A DNA stretch of 64,000 bases, taken from Candidatus Nanopelagicus limnes (GTDB lineage: Bacteria > Actinomycetota > Actinomycetes > Nanopelagicales > Nanopelagicaceae). Of the stretch, positions 36,008 to 45,896 are shown one piece after another. The stretch spans positions 930,001-994,000 of the forward strand of contig NZ_CP016768.2 in NCBI RefSeq assembly GCF_002287885.2. Direction: 5' to 3'. Below the pieces are notes generated by a model that saw only the letters and a list, made by a program, of their open reading frames with translations, did not search any database and was not told where the DNA came from. How positions within the stretch are numbered: the first letter of the stretch is position 1; each line of letters begins with the position of its first letter. Position numbers and translations under genes: made by a program.

Positions 36008-36412
36008 TTACATTCCGCTATCTAATACATCATTAAGTATTGAATCTGCATGTGAGTTCTCCTCGCGGGGAATCCACTGATATGAGACAAGTTTTGGATC
36101 ATGGCTAGCAAAAGCTTGTTTAACTAGCTTTTGCATATTTGGATGCTTCACCTTCCATCTTCCACTCATCTGCTCAACTACTAACTTTGAATCCATCTTC
36201 ACCAATATTGTGGCTGTTGGATCAATCTCATTAGCTGCTTTTAATCCTGCAATTAAACCTTCATACTCAGCCACATTATTTGAAGCAATTCCAATTGACG
36301 CCCCAACCTCTTTAAGGATTTGATCATTTTCATAAACCACTGCGCCATAGGCAGCTTTACCTGGATTTCCCCTGCTGCCACCATCTGCGGTGATTACAAA
36401 ATGTCTTGGCAT
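36008..36412 (-). CDS. RNase H-like protein
   Basis: A 134-residue RNase HI-type domain. The catalytic acids lie in ITADGGSRGNPG, NVAEYEGL, VKMDSKLVVEQM and the final Asp in ENSHADSI. It lacks the C-terminal CobC-like phosphatase domain fused to the mycobacterial homologue. It directly follows the zinc-ribbon gene, an order kept in many actinobacteria. The rnpB promoter overlaps its end. Confidence 0.93.
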   Translation of the reverse strand: MPRHFVITADGGSRGNPGKAAYGAVVYENDQILKEVGASIGIASNNVAEYEGLIAGLKAANEIDPTATILVKMDSKLVVEQMSGRWKVKHPNMQKLVKQAFASHDPKLVSYQWIPREENSHADSILNDVLDSGM

Positions 36413-37138
36413 TTAAATTCTTACCAATATCCGCCGGCACTCTTCACATCTAAGTAATTCATCTTTGGCTAAGGATTTAATTCGATCCATCTCAACTGCG
36501 TTAATTGCCAGATTACAGCCGTTGCATTTATTACCAACTAAGGCAGCAGCACCAACTCCACCACCATTTCCTCTAATCTTTTCATAAAGATCAAGTAACA
36601 CTTTTTCAATTTTGCCAGCAACTAAACTACGCGCCGTATTTTTATCTGTAATTACTTTATTAATTTCATCCGTTGCACTTTGTAATCGGCCTGAGATCTC
36701 ATCCTTTAAGGTTTGAAGGGAGGCTAGATCAGTACTTAAAGTATTAGTTCGAGCAATAACCGCGTCGTTTCTAATCATGATCTCTAGCTCAATCTCCTCC
36801 AATGATTCTTGGCGCTTTTTTAAGGTCTCAACCTCATGTTGGAGTTGCTCTAACTCCTTTGGAGTGGCATTACCGGAGGATAATCTCGCCTCATCTTTTT
36901 TAATACGATCTGTAACAGTTTCAACATCAACCTCACCACGGCGAAGCTCAAGTGCGATTTGATCAGATTCTGATCTGACTACTGCTAGCTCATCATTGGC
37001 GGCAGTAACTCTTTTTTCAATATGAAGTAATTGTTCTATTTCAGGCAAGGATTTAAGTTTGGTATTTGCCTGCATAATTTCATTATCTAGGAGCTGAAGC
37101 TCCAAAATTAGACCTTGTTGCTCGGTAGATGCCTGCAC
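36413..37138 (-). CDS. coiled-coil zinc-ribbon protein
   Basis: A 241-residue protein with a long coiled coil (about residues 5-175) and a C-terminal C4 zinc ribbon, CNGCNLAIN and CEECRRILVRI. This is the zf-RING_7/DUF164-like family, found next to RNase H-like genes in actinobacteria. Its job is not established; nucleic-acid or ribosome-related roles have been suggested. Confidence 0.9.
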   Translation of the reverse strand: MQASTEQQGLILELQLLDNEIMQANTKLKSLPEIEQLLHIEKRVTAANDELAVVRSESDQIALELRRGEVDVETVTDRIKKDEARLSSGNATPKELEQLQHEVETLKKRQESLEEIELEIMIRNDAVIARTNTLSTDLASLQTLKDEISGRLQSATDEINKVITDKNTARSLVAGKIEKVLLDLYEKIRGNGGGVGAAALVGNKCNGCNLAINAVEMDRIKSLAKDELLRCEECRRILVRI

Positions 37139-37224
37139 AATGCACCCCCTGTTTTAATTGTTTAAATCTTTACTTTTTTAGTTGTATTACAAAGGATGAG
37201 TTTACTGATCTTTGCCCACCCTTT

Positions 37225-38187
37225 CTACCTGGTGATTGCAGCCTTAATCTGTGCGCCAAACTGCTTAATCTTTGCAAGCTCGGCTTTGTAATCCCTAGAT
37301 ACCTTAAATTGATCACTTCCTATTGCCGTTGGTAATTGCGAGAGCTCAGTAATACATATCCCGCCGCCATATAACTTATTAAAGGCTGCAATCTTTGGAT
37401 CAAATGAGATTGCAATATATGGTCGATTAAAGGCGTAGGCGATGATGGCGCCATGTAATCGGGTGGTAACCACATAATCACAATCTTGATACATCTTTAA
37501 GTTCTTCTTTAATGGATTTTTTGTGCTCTCGATATTATCCGTAAAGTTGTAATCAAAACCTGACTCTTTGATTACTCTCTCTATCTCACCAGCTGCGCCA
37601 GTTGGCTCTAAATCCACATGTGAGCTATGCAAGATCCTCTTTCCAACATCACTCTTTGGTGCCACCTTAAATTTATTGGCCACATAGACCAAGGTGGGAC
37701 AGGCGGTTATGGAGATCTCAGATTTTAGATCGTAAAAATCCCGAGTTAACTCATCCCTTACATTTGCAAAAGTTGCTCTGTTAAATACTGATTGCACAAC
37801 TGCCTTTGGCACACCTTTTACTGAATCATTATCAGGCAGGCACACCCCAATTCCCCAGATAATGATTGGTAACTTACAGTTCTTATCTAGATCAACCCAA
37901 AACTTTTCAAAGACTGAGTGCAATAACCCTGCGCCACCAACAATTACCTGGGTGTAGTTTTTATGAACAAACTCCCAATCAACTGGGGATTTATGGATAT
38001 TCCAGGTATCTAGCTCTTGATCTAACATCTGATGAATTGCAAGAACTGGTAAGTAATTACCAATATTTCGATTAGCAGAGTAGAACTGAAGGGTTTTACT
38101 TTTTACAACCCGCTCACCCTTTGAAATATCATTTAATTTAGTAAGGGATGAGCTGGCAGAAAAGATTTTGGCAAACCTAGTGAGCAT
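37225..38187 (-). CDS. polysaccharide pyruvyl transferase family protein
   Basis: A ~320-residue transferase that probably adds pyruvate ketal groups to surface sugars. It has NRNIGNYLPVLAIHQML, IVGGAGLLHSVFEKFW, and the C-terminal YVVTTRLHGAIIAYAFNRPYI typical of the family. The open frame goes to 38241, but I prefer the ATG at 38187, as upstream codons overlap the IDO gene. No other glycan gene is adjacent. Confidence 0.85.
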   Translation of the reverse strand: MLTRFAKIFSASSSLTKLNDISKGERVVKSKTLQFYSANRNIGNYLPVLAIHQMLDQELDTWNIHKSPVDWEFVHKNYTQVIVGGAGLLHSVFEKFWVDLDKNCKLPIIIWGIGVCLPDNDSVKGVPKAVVQSVFNRATFANVRDELTRDFYDLKSEISITACPTLVYVANKFKVAPKSDVGKRILHSSHVDLEPTGAAGEIERVIKESGFDYNFTDNIESTKNPLKKNLKMYQDCDYVVTTRLHGAIIAYAFNRPYIAISFDPKIAAFNKLYGGGICITELSQLPTAIGSDQFKVSRDYKAELAKIKQFGAQIKAAITR

Positions 38188-38212
38188 TAACAAAGCGTAC
38201 CTGCTTGGTGAT

Positions 38213-39373
38213 TTAAGAGATGGTTTGCTTCTTTGTCTCATCTCTGTGCTTGCGCAGGTAGGTCATAAATGGTGTGCCACCAGTGCCAACAGCAGATGGA
38301 TTTCCAGGTGTTGCCTGTGCTTGGGCGTGAATATATGTGCCGGCATACTCCAAATGCATTGCTCGAAAACTAGCTACTAATTCAACACACTCATTAAATA
38401 CTGAGGTTAAAGATGTGCGCTTAGTAGTTGTGACAAAGTTGCGAACAGATGGACCAGCCTCTACCGCTTCAATAAATGCAACATGCTTTGGCGGCATATA
38501 AGTTCTCATCTCCATTAAATACTCACGTAATTCATCGCGCTCATGTTCAATTCCTAATACGCCATCCATCGCTGGAATTATTGCACTCTGTGCTCCAGTC
38601 TCTCCTCTAAATTTTTGACCAACACCTTTGTACTCGTCCACTCCTTCATAGACCACACCATCTGGCAAGGATGGGTTGTTACGCCAACCAAAAATATATG
38701 GACGAACTCTATGGAAGTAAATATATGGGTCACACCTTTCTGGCATTCTGCCCAACACTTGATACATCAAAGCTAGTGCATCGCGTAGTTTCGTAAGGGA
38801 AGCCTCTAACTGATCAGCATCATTTGCAGCAACAGCGGCCTGTGCATCTTCAATTGCTTTAAGTGACTTACCAGCTTTTTTCTCAATATCGATGTGAATT
38901 AAAATAAACCACTCTTCATCTTGTCCACCCAAGAAACATTGTGCCAAGCCAATATTGCCGCATTCAATCGGGCCATTCTTATCAAAGCGGCGCCAATTAT
39001 CTGAGGCATAACTTTGGTAGGAAAGAATTGGCGGCCTGCCTACTAACTTACCAACCTCATACCAAGGCAGCGCTAAGTTTGCTGGCATTACAGTGGCTGG
39101 GGTGTTCTCACTCCACTGATATGACTGACCGATGTAACTTAAAACCAACATCGCTCTTTGAATCTCTGCTTCACCTTTTAATTTATCAATATTAAATTTA
39201 GGAAGAGCTTTAACCTTTGCTCTAAAGTTTGTACTCATTAATAACTTAGGAAGATCCTTACCAAACTGATCCCACTCTTCATTACCAGGTGATAATGACT
39301 GAGCTGGATCTTTAGATGGCAAATAGCCAAACTCTTCAGTGATTCCAAAATCGGCTATTTTTGCAGGTTTCAT
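38213..39373 (-). CDS. indoleamine 2,3-dioxygenase-like haem dioxygenase
   Basis: A 386-residue homologue of indoleamine 2,3-dioxygenase, which opens the indole ring of tryptophan to N-formylkynurenine. It aligns with animal IDO along the C-terminal half: RPYIFGWRNNPSLPDG, GETGAQSAIIPAMDGVLGI, MRTYMPPKHVAFIEAVE and GTGGTPFMTYLRKHR. The proximal haem ligand would be His340 in FRAMHLEYAG, and the substrate-site Arg is kept in HRVRPYIFGW. No kynureninase or formamidase is next to it, so its pathway is open. Confidence 0.88.
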   Translation of the reverse strand: MKPAKIADFGITEEFGYLPSKDPAQSLSPGNEEWDQFGKDLPKLLMSTNFRAKVKALPKFNIDKLKGEAEIQRAMLVLSYIGQSYQWSENTPATVMPANLALPWYEVGKLVGRPPILSYQSYASDNWRRFDKNGPIECGNIGLAQCFLGGQDEEWFILIHIDIEKKAGKSLKAIEDAQAAVAANDADQLEASLTKLRDALALMYQVLGRMPERCDPYIYFHRVRPYIFGWRNNPSLPDGVVYEGVDEYKGVGQKFRGETGAQSAIIPAMDGVLGIEHERDELREYLMEMRTYMPPKHVAFIEAVEAGPSVRNFVTTTKRTSLTSVFNECVELVASFRAMHLEYAGTYIHAQAQATPGNPSAVGTGGTPFMTYLRKHRDETKKQTIS

Positions 39374-39542
39374 TTTCTCTCCTAATTACAGGGTTGAATT
39401 AAAGCACTAAATTGATGTGAGTTAAATGAGCAATAATTTCAGGCTCAAAATAATCAGAAAGTTATCTATCTTTTGCTGCTTTGTGTTATTGAGCCTACTA
39501 TAAGAGAAAGATGATGATTTGTTAGAGCGGAGCTGTAAAAAA

Positions 39543-40376
39543 ATGGATCTAATCACCGGCCTTCCAATTCATCCACTCATTAATCATGGTGTGGCTGTAC
39601 TGGTGCCACTAGCGGCTATAGGTGCGCTACTGGTGATATTTATTCCTAAACTTAGGCTGAACTATTCACCGCTTGTGTTAGTCACAGTTTTACTCGCCAC
39701 TGTTAGTGCTTTTATTGCTACCCAATCAGGTGAGGCCTTAGCCGAGCGAGTTGGATTACCAAATGCTCATGCCACCCAAGGTGAGCGCTTGTCTTATGTT
39801 GTACTTGCATTTGCCATCTTATTTTCCATTTGGTTTGCACTTGAGAAATCAGAACGGACACGAGAGAGAGTTGCCAACCTCGGTAAAAGAGTGCTTAAAG
39901 TAGTTATTCCAATTACCGCAATTTCAAGTTTTGTTCTTACGATATTAGTTGGTCACTCAGGGGCGCAGGCAACTTGGAAGGATCGAATTGATCAAACTCA
40001 GGCAACTGCTTTAGCGGAAACTGGGCCTAAACCAATTAATCCAGCTGGCACCATTAATTTATCTAATTCTGAGATTAAGACTCATAACTTAAAATCTGAT
40101 TGCTGGAGCATTGTTAATGGAAATGTTTATAACCTGACTAGCTACGTAAAAAGCCATCCAGGTGGTGCATCTGTGATTGCCAATATTTGTGGAAAAGATG
40201 GCAGCAAGGCTTTTGTTAATCAGCACAACACTCAAGGTAAACCCAATAATGTATTGAGTAGTTTTTTACTGGGACCAGTTGGCGCATCTATCACAGCTGA
40301 AGCGGGACAAAAAGTAATTGAGCCACCAGTTGCAGGTAAAGGCGATGAATCAGATGAAGAGTCTGATGAAGATTAA
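39543..40376 (+). CDS. DUF2231 membrane domain fused to cytochrome b5 domain
   Basis: A 277-residue fusion. The first ~155 residues are a four-helix DUF2231-like membrane domain with LPIHPLINHG, VGLPNAHATQG and VGHSGAQATW, sharing its four His with the island protein at 31702-32256. Residues ~175-250 are a cytochrome b5-like domain with the haem His in KSHPGGASV and a second His in VNQHNTQGK. The tail is very acidic (DESDEESDED). I infer electron transfer between membrane and b5 haem. I chose the ATG at 39543 with GGAG upstream over the TTG at 39519. Confidence 0.82.
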   Translation: MDLITGLPIHPLINHGVAVLVPLAAIGALLVIFIPKLRLNYSPLVLVTVLLATVSAFIATQSGEALAERVGLPNAHATQGERLSYVVLAFAILFSIWFALEKSERTRERVANLGKRVLKVVIPITAISSFVLTILVGHSGAQATWKDRIDQTQATALAETGPKPINPAGTINLSNSEIKTHNLKSDCWSIVNGNVYNLTSYVKSHPGGASVIANICGKDGSKAFVNQHNTQGKPNNVLSSFLLGPVGASITAEAGQKVIEPPVAGKGDESDEESDED

Positions 40377-40482
40377 TAACTTAGTCTGACCTTTCCTAGA
40401 TATTGAGCGGTTATAGGTCAGATATGGGCGACATTATTTTCTATCCAAATTCACAGGCTATTAATCCCGAACCAATGAAATT

Positions 40483-40500
40483 TATCAGTTTGCACTGATA
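40483..40500. promoter_or_regulatory. dyad upstream of the DUF2993 gene
   Basis: TATCAGT-TTGC-ACTGATA is a perfect 7-4-7 inverted repeat ending ten bases before the ATG at 40511. It could be an operator or a small hairpin over the ribosome site. A second pair, TCTGACCT (40385) and AGGTCAGA (40415), follows the preceding gene and may be a terminator stem. Confidence 0.35.
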
Positions 40501-40510
40501 GGTTCCGCTG

Positions 40511-41173
40511 ATGAAAATTAAATTAATCGCAACATCAGTACTTGTTTTATCTATTTTTGCTGGAGTTTTTGGCCTTGAAAAATACATTTCATCCCAGATT
40601 GCTTCGGGTGTAAAGCGGGAGATGCCAAATGCTTCTGGGGTAAGCGCATCTATTCCGCTAACTGATATAGCAAGTAACATGACTTCAGATTCAATCAAGT
40701 TAGCTAATATAGATATAGATAAATATCCTTTAAAAGAAAGTAATACAGATTCTTCAATAAAAATTTCGGCAGGAAATATCAGTAAATCTAAGCCAACACT
40801 TATCGGCTCTTTAGAGATAACTGCCACAATTCCTGTATCAACTATTGCAAAGGCATCGGAGTTCGGTGATGCACAGATTGTGGGTAATACTCTGCAGGTT
40901 GCAGCCGGAGCTGGTGGAATGGGTAAAGCAAGTCTGATTCCAAAGTACTCAAACAATCAACTTTATTTTGAACTTAAGAGTGTTTCACTTTTCGGTAATG
41001 ACATTCCCGCTTCATCATTGCCAGCAGATCTTCAAACTCAGATCAAGAGCAAGAGCCAACGCAGTCTTACACCCCCTAAGGGACTTAAAGTGAAATCAGT
41101 ATCACTTAGTAGCAAGGGGCTTTCAGTGAAAATGTATGGCACTAATGTCCAACTTGGTAATTTAGGTTTATAG
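40511..41173 (+). CDS. DUF2993 (LmeA-like) secreted phospholipid-binding protein
   Basis: A 220-residue protein with an N-terminal membrane anchor/signal (LIATSVLVLSIFAGVFG) and a DUF2993 domain: a long amphipathic beta domain with SGVKREMPNASGVSAS and LPADLQTQIKSKSQ. The mycobacterial relative LmeA binds phospholipid and is needed for lipomannan growth. A periplasm-side lipid-binding role is the likely reading. Confidence 0.8.
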   Translation: MKIKLIATSVLVLSIFAGVFGLEKYISSQIASGVKREMPNASGVSASIPLTDIASNMTSDSIKLANIDIDKYPLKESNTDSSIKISAGNISKSKPTLIGSLEITATIPVSTIAKASEFGDAQIVGNTLQVAAGAGGMGKASLIPKYSNNQLYFELKSVSLFGNDIPASSLPADLQTQIKSKSQRSLTPPKGLKVKSVSLSSKGLSVKMYGTNVQLGNLGL

Positions 41174-41180
41174 TTGAATT

Positions 41181-41624
41181 ATGAAGTTTGATTTCAAAAA
41201 GCTACTTCCAAACAACCCCACAAGTTTTGAAGGTTTTCGGGCAATTCGTATAGTCACAGCCATCTATTTGTTAGTAATGGTAGTGCGCAGTTGCATTCAC
41301 CTATTTGCAGCAGATGGCGGTGCTCAGAGTATTGCTGGCATTGATACATCCGTTGCAGGCGGAGATAACATAATTGCGATATTTCACCAATGGGGTGCAA
41401 TACAACTTATTCTTGCAGTGCTTCTATTTGTATTGTTCTTCCGTTATCCAGGATTAACTCCATTGATTTTGTTAACTCTTGCCCTTGATCCAGTTATGCG
41501 TTTTATTGCCGGGCAGATGATGAGTGTAACTTCAACGGGAACTCCACCTGGTGAAGCACTAAATGGGGCATCTTTTTACTTATTGACGTTCTTGTTCATC
41601 GCCTCGCTAGCAAAAAAGAATTAG
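41181..41624 (+). CDS. four-helix membrane protein, unknown
   Basis: A 147-residue protein with about four membrane segments (residues 25-48, 70-90, 92-110, 125-143) and a short cytoplasmic N-terminus. I do not recognise the family. It follows the LmeA-like gene by seven bases and probably shares its transcript. Confidence 0.7.
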   Translation: MKFDFKKLLPNNPTSFEGFRAIRIVTAIYLLVMVVRSCIHLFAADGGAQSIAGIDTSVAGGDNIIAIFHQWGAIQLILAVLLFVLFFRYPGLTPLILLTLALDPVMRFIAGQMMSVTSTGTPPGEALNGASFYLLTFLFIASLAKKN

Positions 41625-41722
41625 GCCGATAGAACTAGTGAAATAGGAGTAATTTCCTTATAAGAATTTGCTGGCTTACATCCTGAAATTAATTAACAAA
41701 GTAAGTTGCTATGCGTGCTGCG

Positions 41723-41794
41723 TGGGCGGTGAGGGTTTCGAACCCCCGACATCCTCGGTGTAAACGAGGCGCTCTACCACTGAGCTAACCACCC
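41723..41794 (-). tRNA. tRNA-Val (anticodon UAC)
   Basis: The minus strand folds as a full cloverleaf: acceptor GGGTGGT / ACCGCCC, D-arm GCTC-AGTGGTAG-AGC, anticodon stem CCTCG with loop TTTACAC reading UAC, and T-arm GGGGG-TTCGAAA-CCCTC. CCA is not encoded, unlike at the tRNA-like locus at 28856. Confidence 0.95.
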
Positions 41795-41847
41795 GGTGAG
41801 AGTGGGAATATTACTAGTAGATCAGCATTACTCCCAATTATCTCTAT

Positions 41848-42306
41848 CTATAAGGCTGAAAGTGCTGCCTTATATTCAACAATATTACGAGCATCACCAA
41901 GGCCGTTAACAATCTGCCACTTTAAATTGCCATCTTTACCAATGATAAATGTGCCACGTTTAGCGCATCCTCGACTCTCTTCAAATGTGCCATACGCCTT
42001 AGCAACAGCGCCATGTGGCCAAAAATCAGAGAGTACTTGGAACTTATAGCCCTCTTGCTCAGCAAATACTTTATTTGCATACATGGGATCACAAGAGATT
42101 GCGATTAATTCAACATTATCATTTTGAAAAGCTGATAGATCATCGCGTAGTGCGCATAGCTCACCAGTGCAAATACCTGAGAAGGCAAACGGATAAAAGA
42201 TCACTACAACATTTTTCTTGCCCTTAAAGGATGATAATGAGATCTTCTCACCATGTTGATTTACTAACTCAAAATCAGGTGCCACACTTCCAATTGCCAG
42301 TGCCAT
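41848..42306 (-). CDS. AhpE-like one-Cys peroxiredoxin
   Basis: A 152-residue peroxiredoxin that reduces peroxides. The active site is YPFAFSGICTGELC with the peroxidatic Cys at about position 46 and a second Cys four residues on. The sequence order (APDFELVNQHGEKISLSSF, SCDPMYANKVFAEQE) fits the AhpE type. I chose the ATG at 42306, which has AAGGAGAGA upstream; the open frame continues upstream but overlaps the DUF3052 gene. Confidence 0.92.
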   Translation of the reverse strand: MALAIGSVAPDFELVNQHGEKISLSSFKGKKNVVVIFYPFAFSGICTGELCALRDDLSAFQNDNVELIAISCDPMYANKVFAEQEGYKFQVLSDFWPHGAVAKAYGTFEESRGCAKRGTFIIGKDGNLKWQIVNGLGDARNIVEYKAALSAL

Positions 42307-42331
42307 TGATATCTCTCCTTTTAGTTGGGGT

Positions 42332-42769
42332 TTACTTACTTTTCTTTTTATTACTGCCAGCATGGCGGGCAATTAATCTTGTTGCACTCCAATCAGCGCA
42401 AGCTGAAAATGAGGTGGTTTGTGACATGCCTGCTGTGGGGGCCGCATCTTGAATATCACTTGATTCAACATAACCTGCTCTTCCAACCTTTGGTGTGAAT
42501 AACCAGATCGCTCCATCTTCGGTTAGGTAGGTAAGGGCATCTACTAACTCATCAACTAAATCACCATCACCATCTCGCCACCACAAAATTACCGCGTCCA
42601 CTACCTCTTGTGAGGTGGCATCTAAAAATTTGTTTCCAGTTTTAGCATTTATTGCATCACGAATAATTTGATCACAATCTGATTGATCAAAACCAACCTC
42701 AAGAATTAGTTGATCTACTTTTATGCCAAGCCGTTCAACGGTGGCAGCAGGTGCCTGGGCTGAATTCAT
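42332..42769 (-). CDS. DUF3052 protein
   Basis: A 145-residue actinobacterial protein of the DUF3052 family, with VDQLILEVGFDQSDCDQIIR and VDAVILWWRDGDGDL. Its role is unknown. It is kept between an AhpE-like peroxiredoxin and aceE, as in mycobacteria. The ATG at 42769 fits the family better than the ATG at 42787. Confidence 0.85.
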   Translation of the reverse strand: MNSAQAPAATVERLGIKVDQLILEVGFDQSDCDQIIRDAINAKTGNKFLDATSQEVVDAVILWWRDGDGDLVDELVDALTYLTEDGAIWLFTPKVGRAGYVESSDIQDAAPTAGMSQTTSFSACADWSATRLIARHAGSNKKKSK

Positions 42770-42893
42770 TAGGAGTAGTCCACCCAACTTTGGCTATTGG
42801 TGCAACTCCTGAAAGTGCGCAATTTAAGACAGATCACGCCTGTGGCTTGGCAAAAATATGACCAAACCCCCCTTTAGGAGAGAGAATAAGCCC

Positions 42894-45614
42894 GTGAGTG
42901 AAAACTTTAAGGCCCCAGACCACTTGGTGGACCAATTAGTTGATACCGATCCAACTGAGAGCGCTGAATGGCGCCAATCATTTGATGCGGTTTTAAAAAA
43001 CGCAGGTCCGGTAAGAGCTCGTTACTTAATGCTTTCATTACTGCAAAGGGCAAATGAAAAAAATGTTGGTGTCTCAGGACTTCGCACAACTGATTACATA
43101 AACACAATTCCACCTGCACTTGAGCCAACCTTTCCAGGCGATGAGTTCTTAGAGCGAAGAATTCGTGCATATATAAGATGGAACGCCGCGGTTATGGTGC
43201 ACAGAGCCCAACGTCCTGGTGTTGGTGTTGGTGGACATATTTCAACTTACGCATCTAGTGCTTCTTTATATGAGGTTGGTTTTAATCACTTCTTTCGCGG
43301 TAAAGAGCATGCCGGTGGTGGGGATCAAATATTTTTCCAAGGACATGCCTCCCCTGGAATGTATGCAAGAGCATTTATGGAAGGACGCCTTACCCAAAAG
43401 CAATTAGATGGTTTCCGCCAAGAGTTATCACATGATGGTGGCGGCTTATCTTCATATCCTCATCCAAGATTGATGCCAAACTTTTGGGAGTTCCCAACTG
43501 TTTCAATGGGAATTGGTCCAATTAATGCAATCTATCAAGCAAGATTTAATCGCTACCTTGATGCTCGTGGTTTTAAAGATACAAGTGATCAAAATGTTTG
43601 GGCATTTTTAGGAGATGGTGAAATTGATGAGCCAGAAACCTTAAGCGCTATTTCACTGGCTGCCCGTGAAGGTTTAGATAACTTAACCTTTGTTGTTAAC
43701 TGTAATTTGCAAAGATTAGATGGACCAGTACGAGGTAATGGCAAGATCATTCAAGAGCTTGAGTCAGTCTTTGGTGGTGCTGGTTGGAATGTAATTAAGG
43801 TGGTTTGGGGCCGTGAGTGGGATCCACTGCTGGCAGCAGACCGTGAAGGTGCGTTAGTTGATTTAATGAATAAGACTCCAGATGGAGATTTCCAAACCTT
43901 TAAATCTGAAAATGGCGCATTTGTTAGAGATAACTTCTTTGGTAGAGATCCAAGAACTGCGGCGATGGTTACATCTTGGAGTGATGATGATATTTGGAAT
44001 CTAAAACGTGGTGGCCATGATTATCAAAAACTATATGCTGCATATAAGGCAGCTAGTGAACACAATGGCAGGCCAACTGTAATTTTGGCAAAGACAATTA
44101 AGGGCTGGACATTGGGTTCACACTTTGAGGCAAGGAATTCAACTCATCAGATGAAGAAGATGACTCTGGAAGATTTAAAGCTCTTTAGAGATCGCTTATT
44201 TATACCTCTTAAAGATGAAGAGTTGGACGCAAAGCTTCCGCCATATTGCCACCCTGGAATTGAATCTCCTGAGTATCAATACATGATGTCTCGTCGCAAA
44301 GAGTTAGGTGGCTCCTTGCCAGCAAGACGAAGTGTTTCAAAGGCTTTGCAACAACCAAAAGATGAAAGTTATGAGTCTGTAAAACGCGGCTCAGGCACCC
44401 AAGAGATTGCAACCACCATGGCATTTGTCAGATTACTTAAGGATTTAATTAAGGATCCAAATATTGGTAAGAGATTTGTGCCAATCATTCCAGATGAGGC
44501 TAGAACTTTTGGTATGGATTCACTATTTCCAACTTTAAAGATCTACTCACCGCAAGGTCAGAGTTACACATCTGTTGATAGGGAGTTAATGCTCTCTTAC
44601 AAAGAGTCTAAAGAGGGTGTGATCTTGCATGAGGGAATTAATGAGGCAGGCTCTGTTGCCTCCTTTACCGCAGTTGGCTCCTCATACTCAACACATGATG
44701 AACCAATGATTCCTATTTATATTTTCTACTCAATGTTTGGTTTCCAACGAACTGGTGACTCATTTTGGGCAGCAAGTGATCAATTAGTTAGAGGCTTTGT
44801 ATTAGGTGCTACCGCTGGTCGAACAACATTAAATGGTGAAGGTTTACAGCATGAAGATGGTCACTCATTGTTACTAGCTTCAACTAATCCTGCTGTTATT
44901 TCTTATGACCCAGCCTTTGGATATGAGGTCGGACATATTGTTAAAGATGGTCTTCGAAGAATGTATGGTGAAAATAGTGAGAATGTTTACTACTACCTAA
45001 CTGTTTATAACGAGCCATACCAACAACCTGCTGAGCCTGAAAAATTAGATGTTGATGGCTTACTAAAAGGCATCTACCTACTTAAAAAGCCACTTAGATG
45101 GCGTAGTAAGAAGGTGGCGATCCTTGCCTCAGGTGTTTCAGTTAACTGGGCACTAAAAGCACAAAAACTTCTAAATGATGATTTTAAGATTGCGGCCACT
45201 ATTTACTCAGTCACCTCATGGAATGAGCTTCGCCGTGATGGTTTAGCAGTTGATCGCCATAACCTACTTAATCCAGATAAGAAGTTGAGCGCCTTTATTA
45301 CCAAGAAGTTAAAGCGGGAAAAAGGTCCAGTAATTGCAGTTAGTGATTTTATGAGATCAGTCCAAGATCAAATTGCGCCTTGGGTGAAACAACCTTTCTA
45401 CTCACTTGGCACAGATGGCTTTGGATTATCCGATACACGTGGAGCACTTCGTCGCCACTTTAAGGTTGATGCTGAGTCCATCGCAGTAGCTGCCTTGTCC
45501 CAATTAGAAAAGGCCGGAGTAATTAATAAGCGTAAGGTTAAGAAAGCTATTAAGAAGTATCAGATTAATGATGTAACTGCTGCTGAGGCTGGAAATACTG
45601 AAGGTTCTGGGTAA
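42894..45614 (+). CDS. aceE: pyruvate dehydrogenase E1 component, homodimeric
   Basis: AceE decarboxylates pyruvate with thiamine diphosphate and passes the acetyl group to lipoyl E2. The protein has ~906 residues, normal for the family. The TPP-binding motif is [10 protein letters not shown] ending in NCNLQ, and the phosphorylation-loop-like region [13 protein letters not shown] is kept. I chose GTG at 42894 behind TAGGAGAGAGA; an in-frame ATG at 42858 lacks a ribosome site. It is transcribed away from DUF3052. Confidence 0.97.
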   Translation: MSENFKAPDHLVDQLVDTDPTESAEWRQSFDAVLKNAGPVRARYLMLSLLQRANEKNVGVSGLRTTDYINTIPPALEPTFPGDEFLERRIRAYIRWNAAVMVHRAQRPGVGVGGHISTYASSASLYEVGFNHFFRGKEHAGGGDQIFFQGHASPGMYARAFMEGRLTQKQLDGFRQELSHDGGGLSSYPHPRLMPNFWEFPTVSMGIGPINAIYQARFNRYLDARGFKDTSDQNVWAFLGDGEIDEPETLSAISLAAREGLDNLTFVVNCNLQRLDGPVRGNGKIIQELESVFGGAGWNVIKVVWGREWDPLLAADREGALVDLMNKTPDGDFQTFKSENGAFVRDNFFGRDPRTAAMVTSWSDDDIWNLKRGGHDYQKLYAAYKAASEHNGRPTVILAKTIKGWTLGSHFEARNSTHQMKKMTLEDLKLFRDRLFIPLKDEELDAKLPPYCHPGIESPEYQYMMSRRKELGGSLPARRSVSKALQQPKDESYESVKRGSGTQEIATTMAFVRLLKDLIKDPNIGKRFVPIIPDEARTFGMDSLFPTLKIYSPQGQSYTSVDRELMLSYKESKEGVILHEGINEAGSVASFTAVGSSYSTHDEPMIPIYIFYSMFGFQRTGDSFWAASDQLVRGFVLGATAGRTTLNGEGLQHEDGHSLLLASTNPAVISYDPAFGYEVGHIVKDGLRRMYGENSENVYYYLTVYNEPYQQPAEPEKLDVDGLLKGIYLLKKPLRWRSKKVAILASGVSVNWALKAQKLLNDDFKIAATIYSVTSWNELRRDGLAVDRHNLLNPDKKLSAFITKKLKREKGPVIAVSDFMRSVQDQIAPWVKQPFYSLGTDGFGLSDTRGALRRHFKVDAESIAVAALSQLEKAGVINKRKVKKAIKKYQINDVTAAEAGNTEGSG

Positions 45615-45622
45615 GTAACACC

Positions 45623-45895
45623 TTGGAATCACTAGCCCTCTTCGCTAGTTTAATCATTTCATTAACAGCTTTAGGCGGGCCTATCTCACTTGCACTTACC
45701 TACTTACCGCAACGCTTACTTCCACTTGCAGTCATAAAGATTCTTGCATTCCTAATTGCAATGATTGCAATTTTTATTGGAGTATTTCTAGTGATTAATG
45801 TGAACTCAATTGGGGCAAGAGTTATAGGTGTATTTGGAATAACAACTGCAGTCATTGCGATCTATCGAGTAATAAAGGTAATACCAAAAATATAA
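45623..45895 (+). CDS. small membrane protein
   Basis: A 90-residue protein with three predicted membrane segments and no recognised domain. It starts with TTG at 45623, nine bases after aceE. Its stop lies two bases from the 3' end of the tmRNA gene on the other strand. A role is not predictable. Confidence 0.6.
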   Translation: MESLALFASLIISLTALGGPISLALTYLPQRLLPLAVIKILAFLIAMIAIFIGVFLVINVNSIGARVIGVFGITTAVIAIYRVIKVIPKI

Positions 45896-45896
45896 A

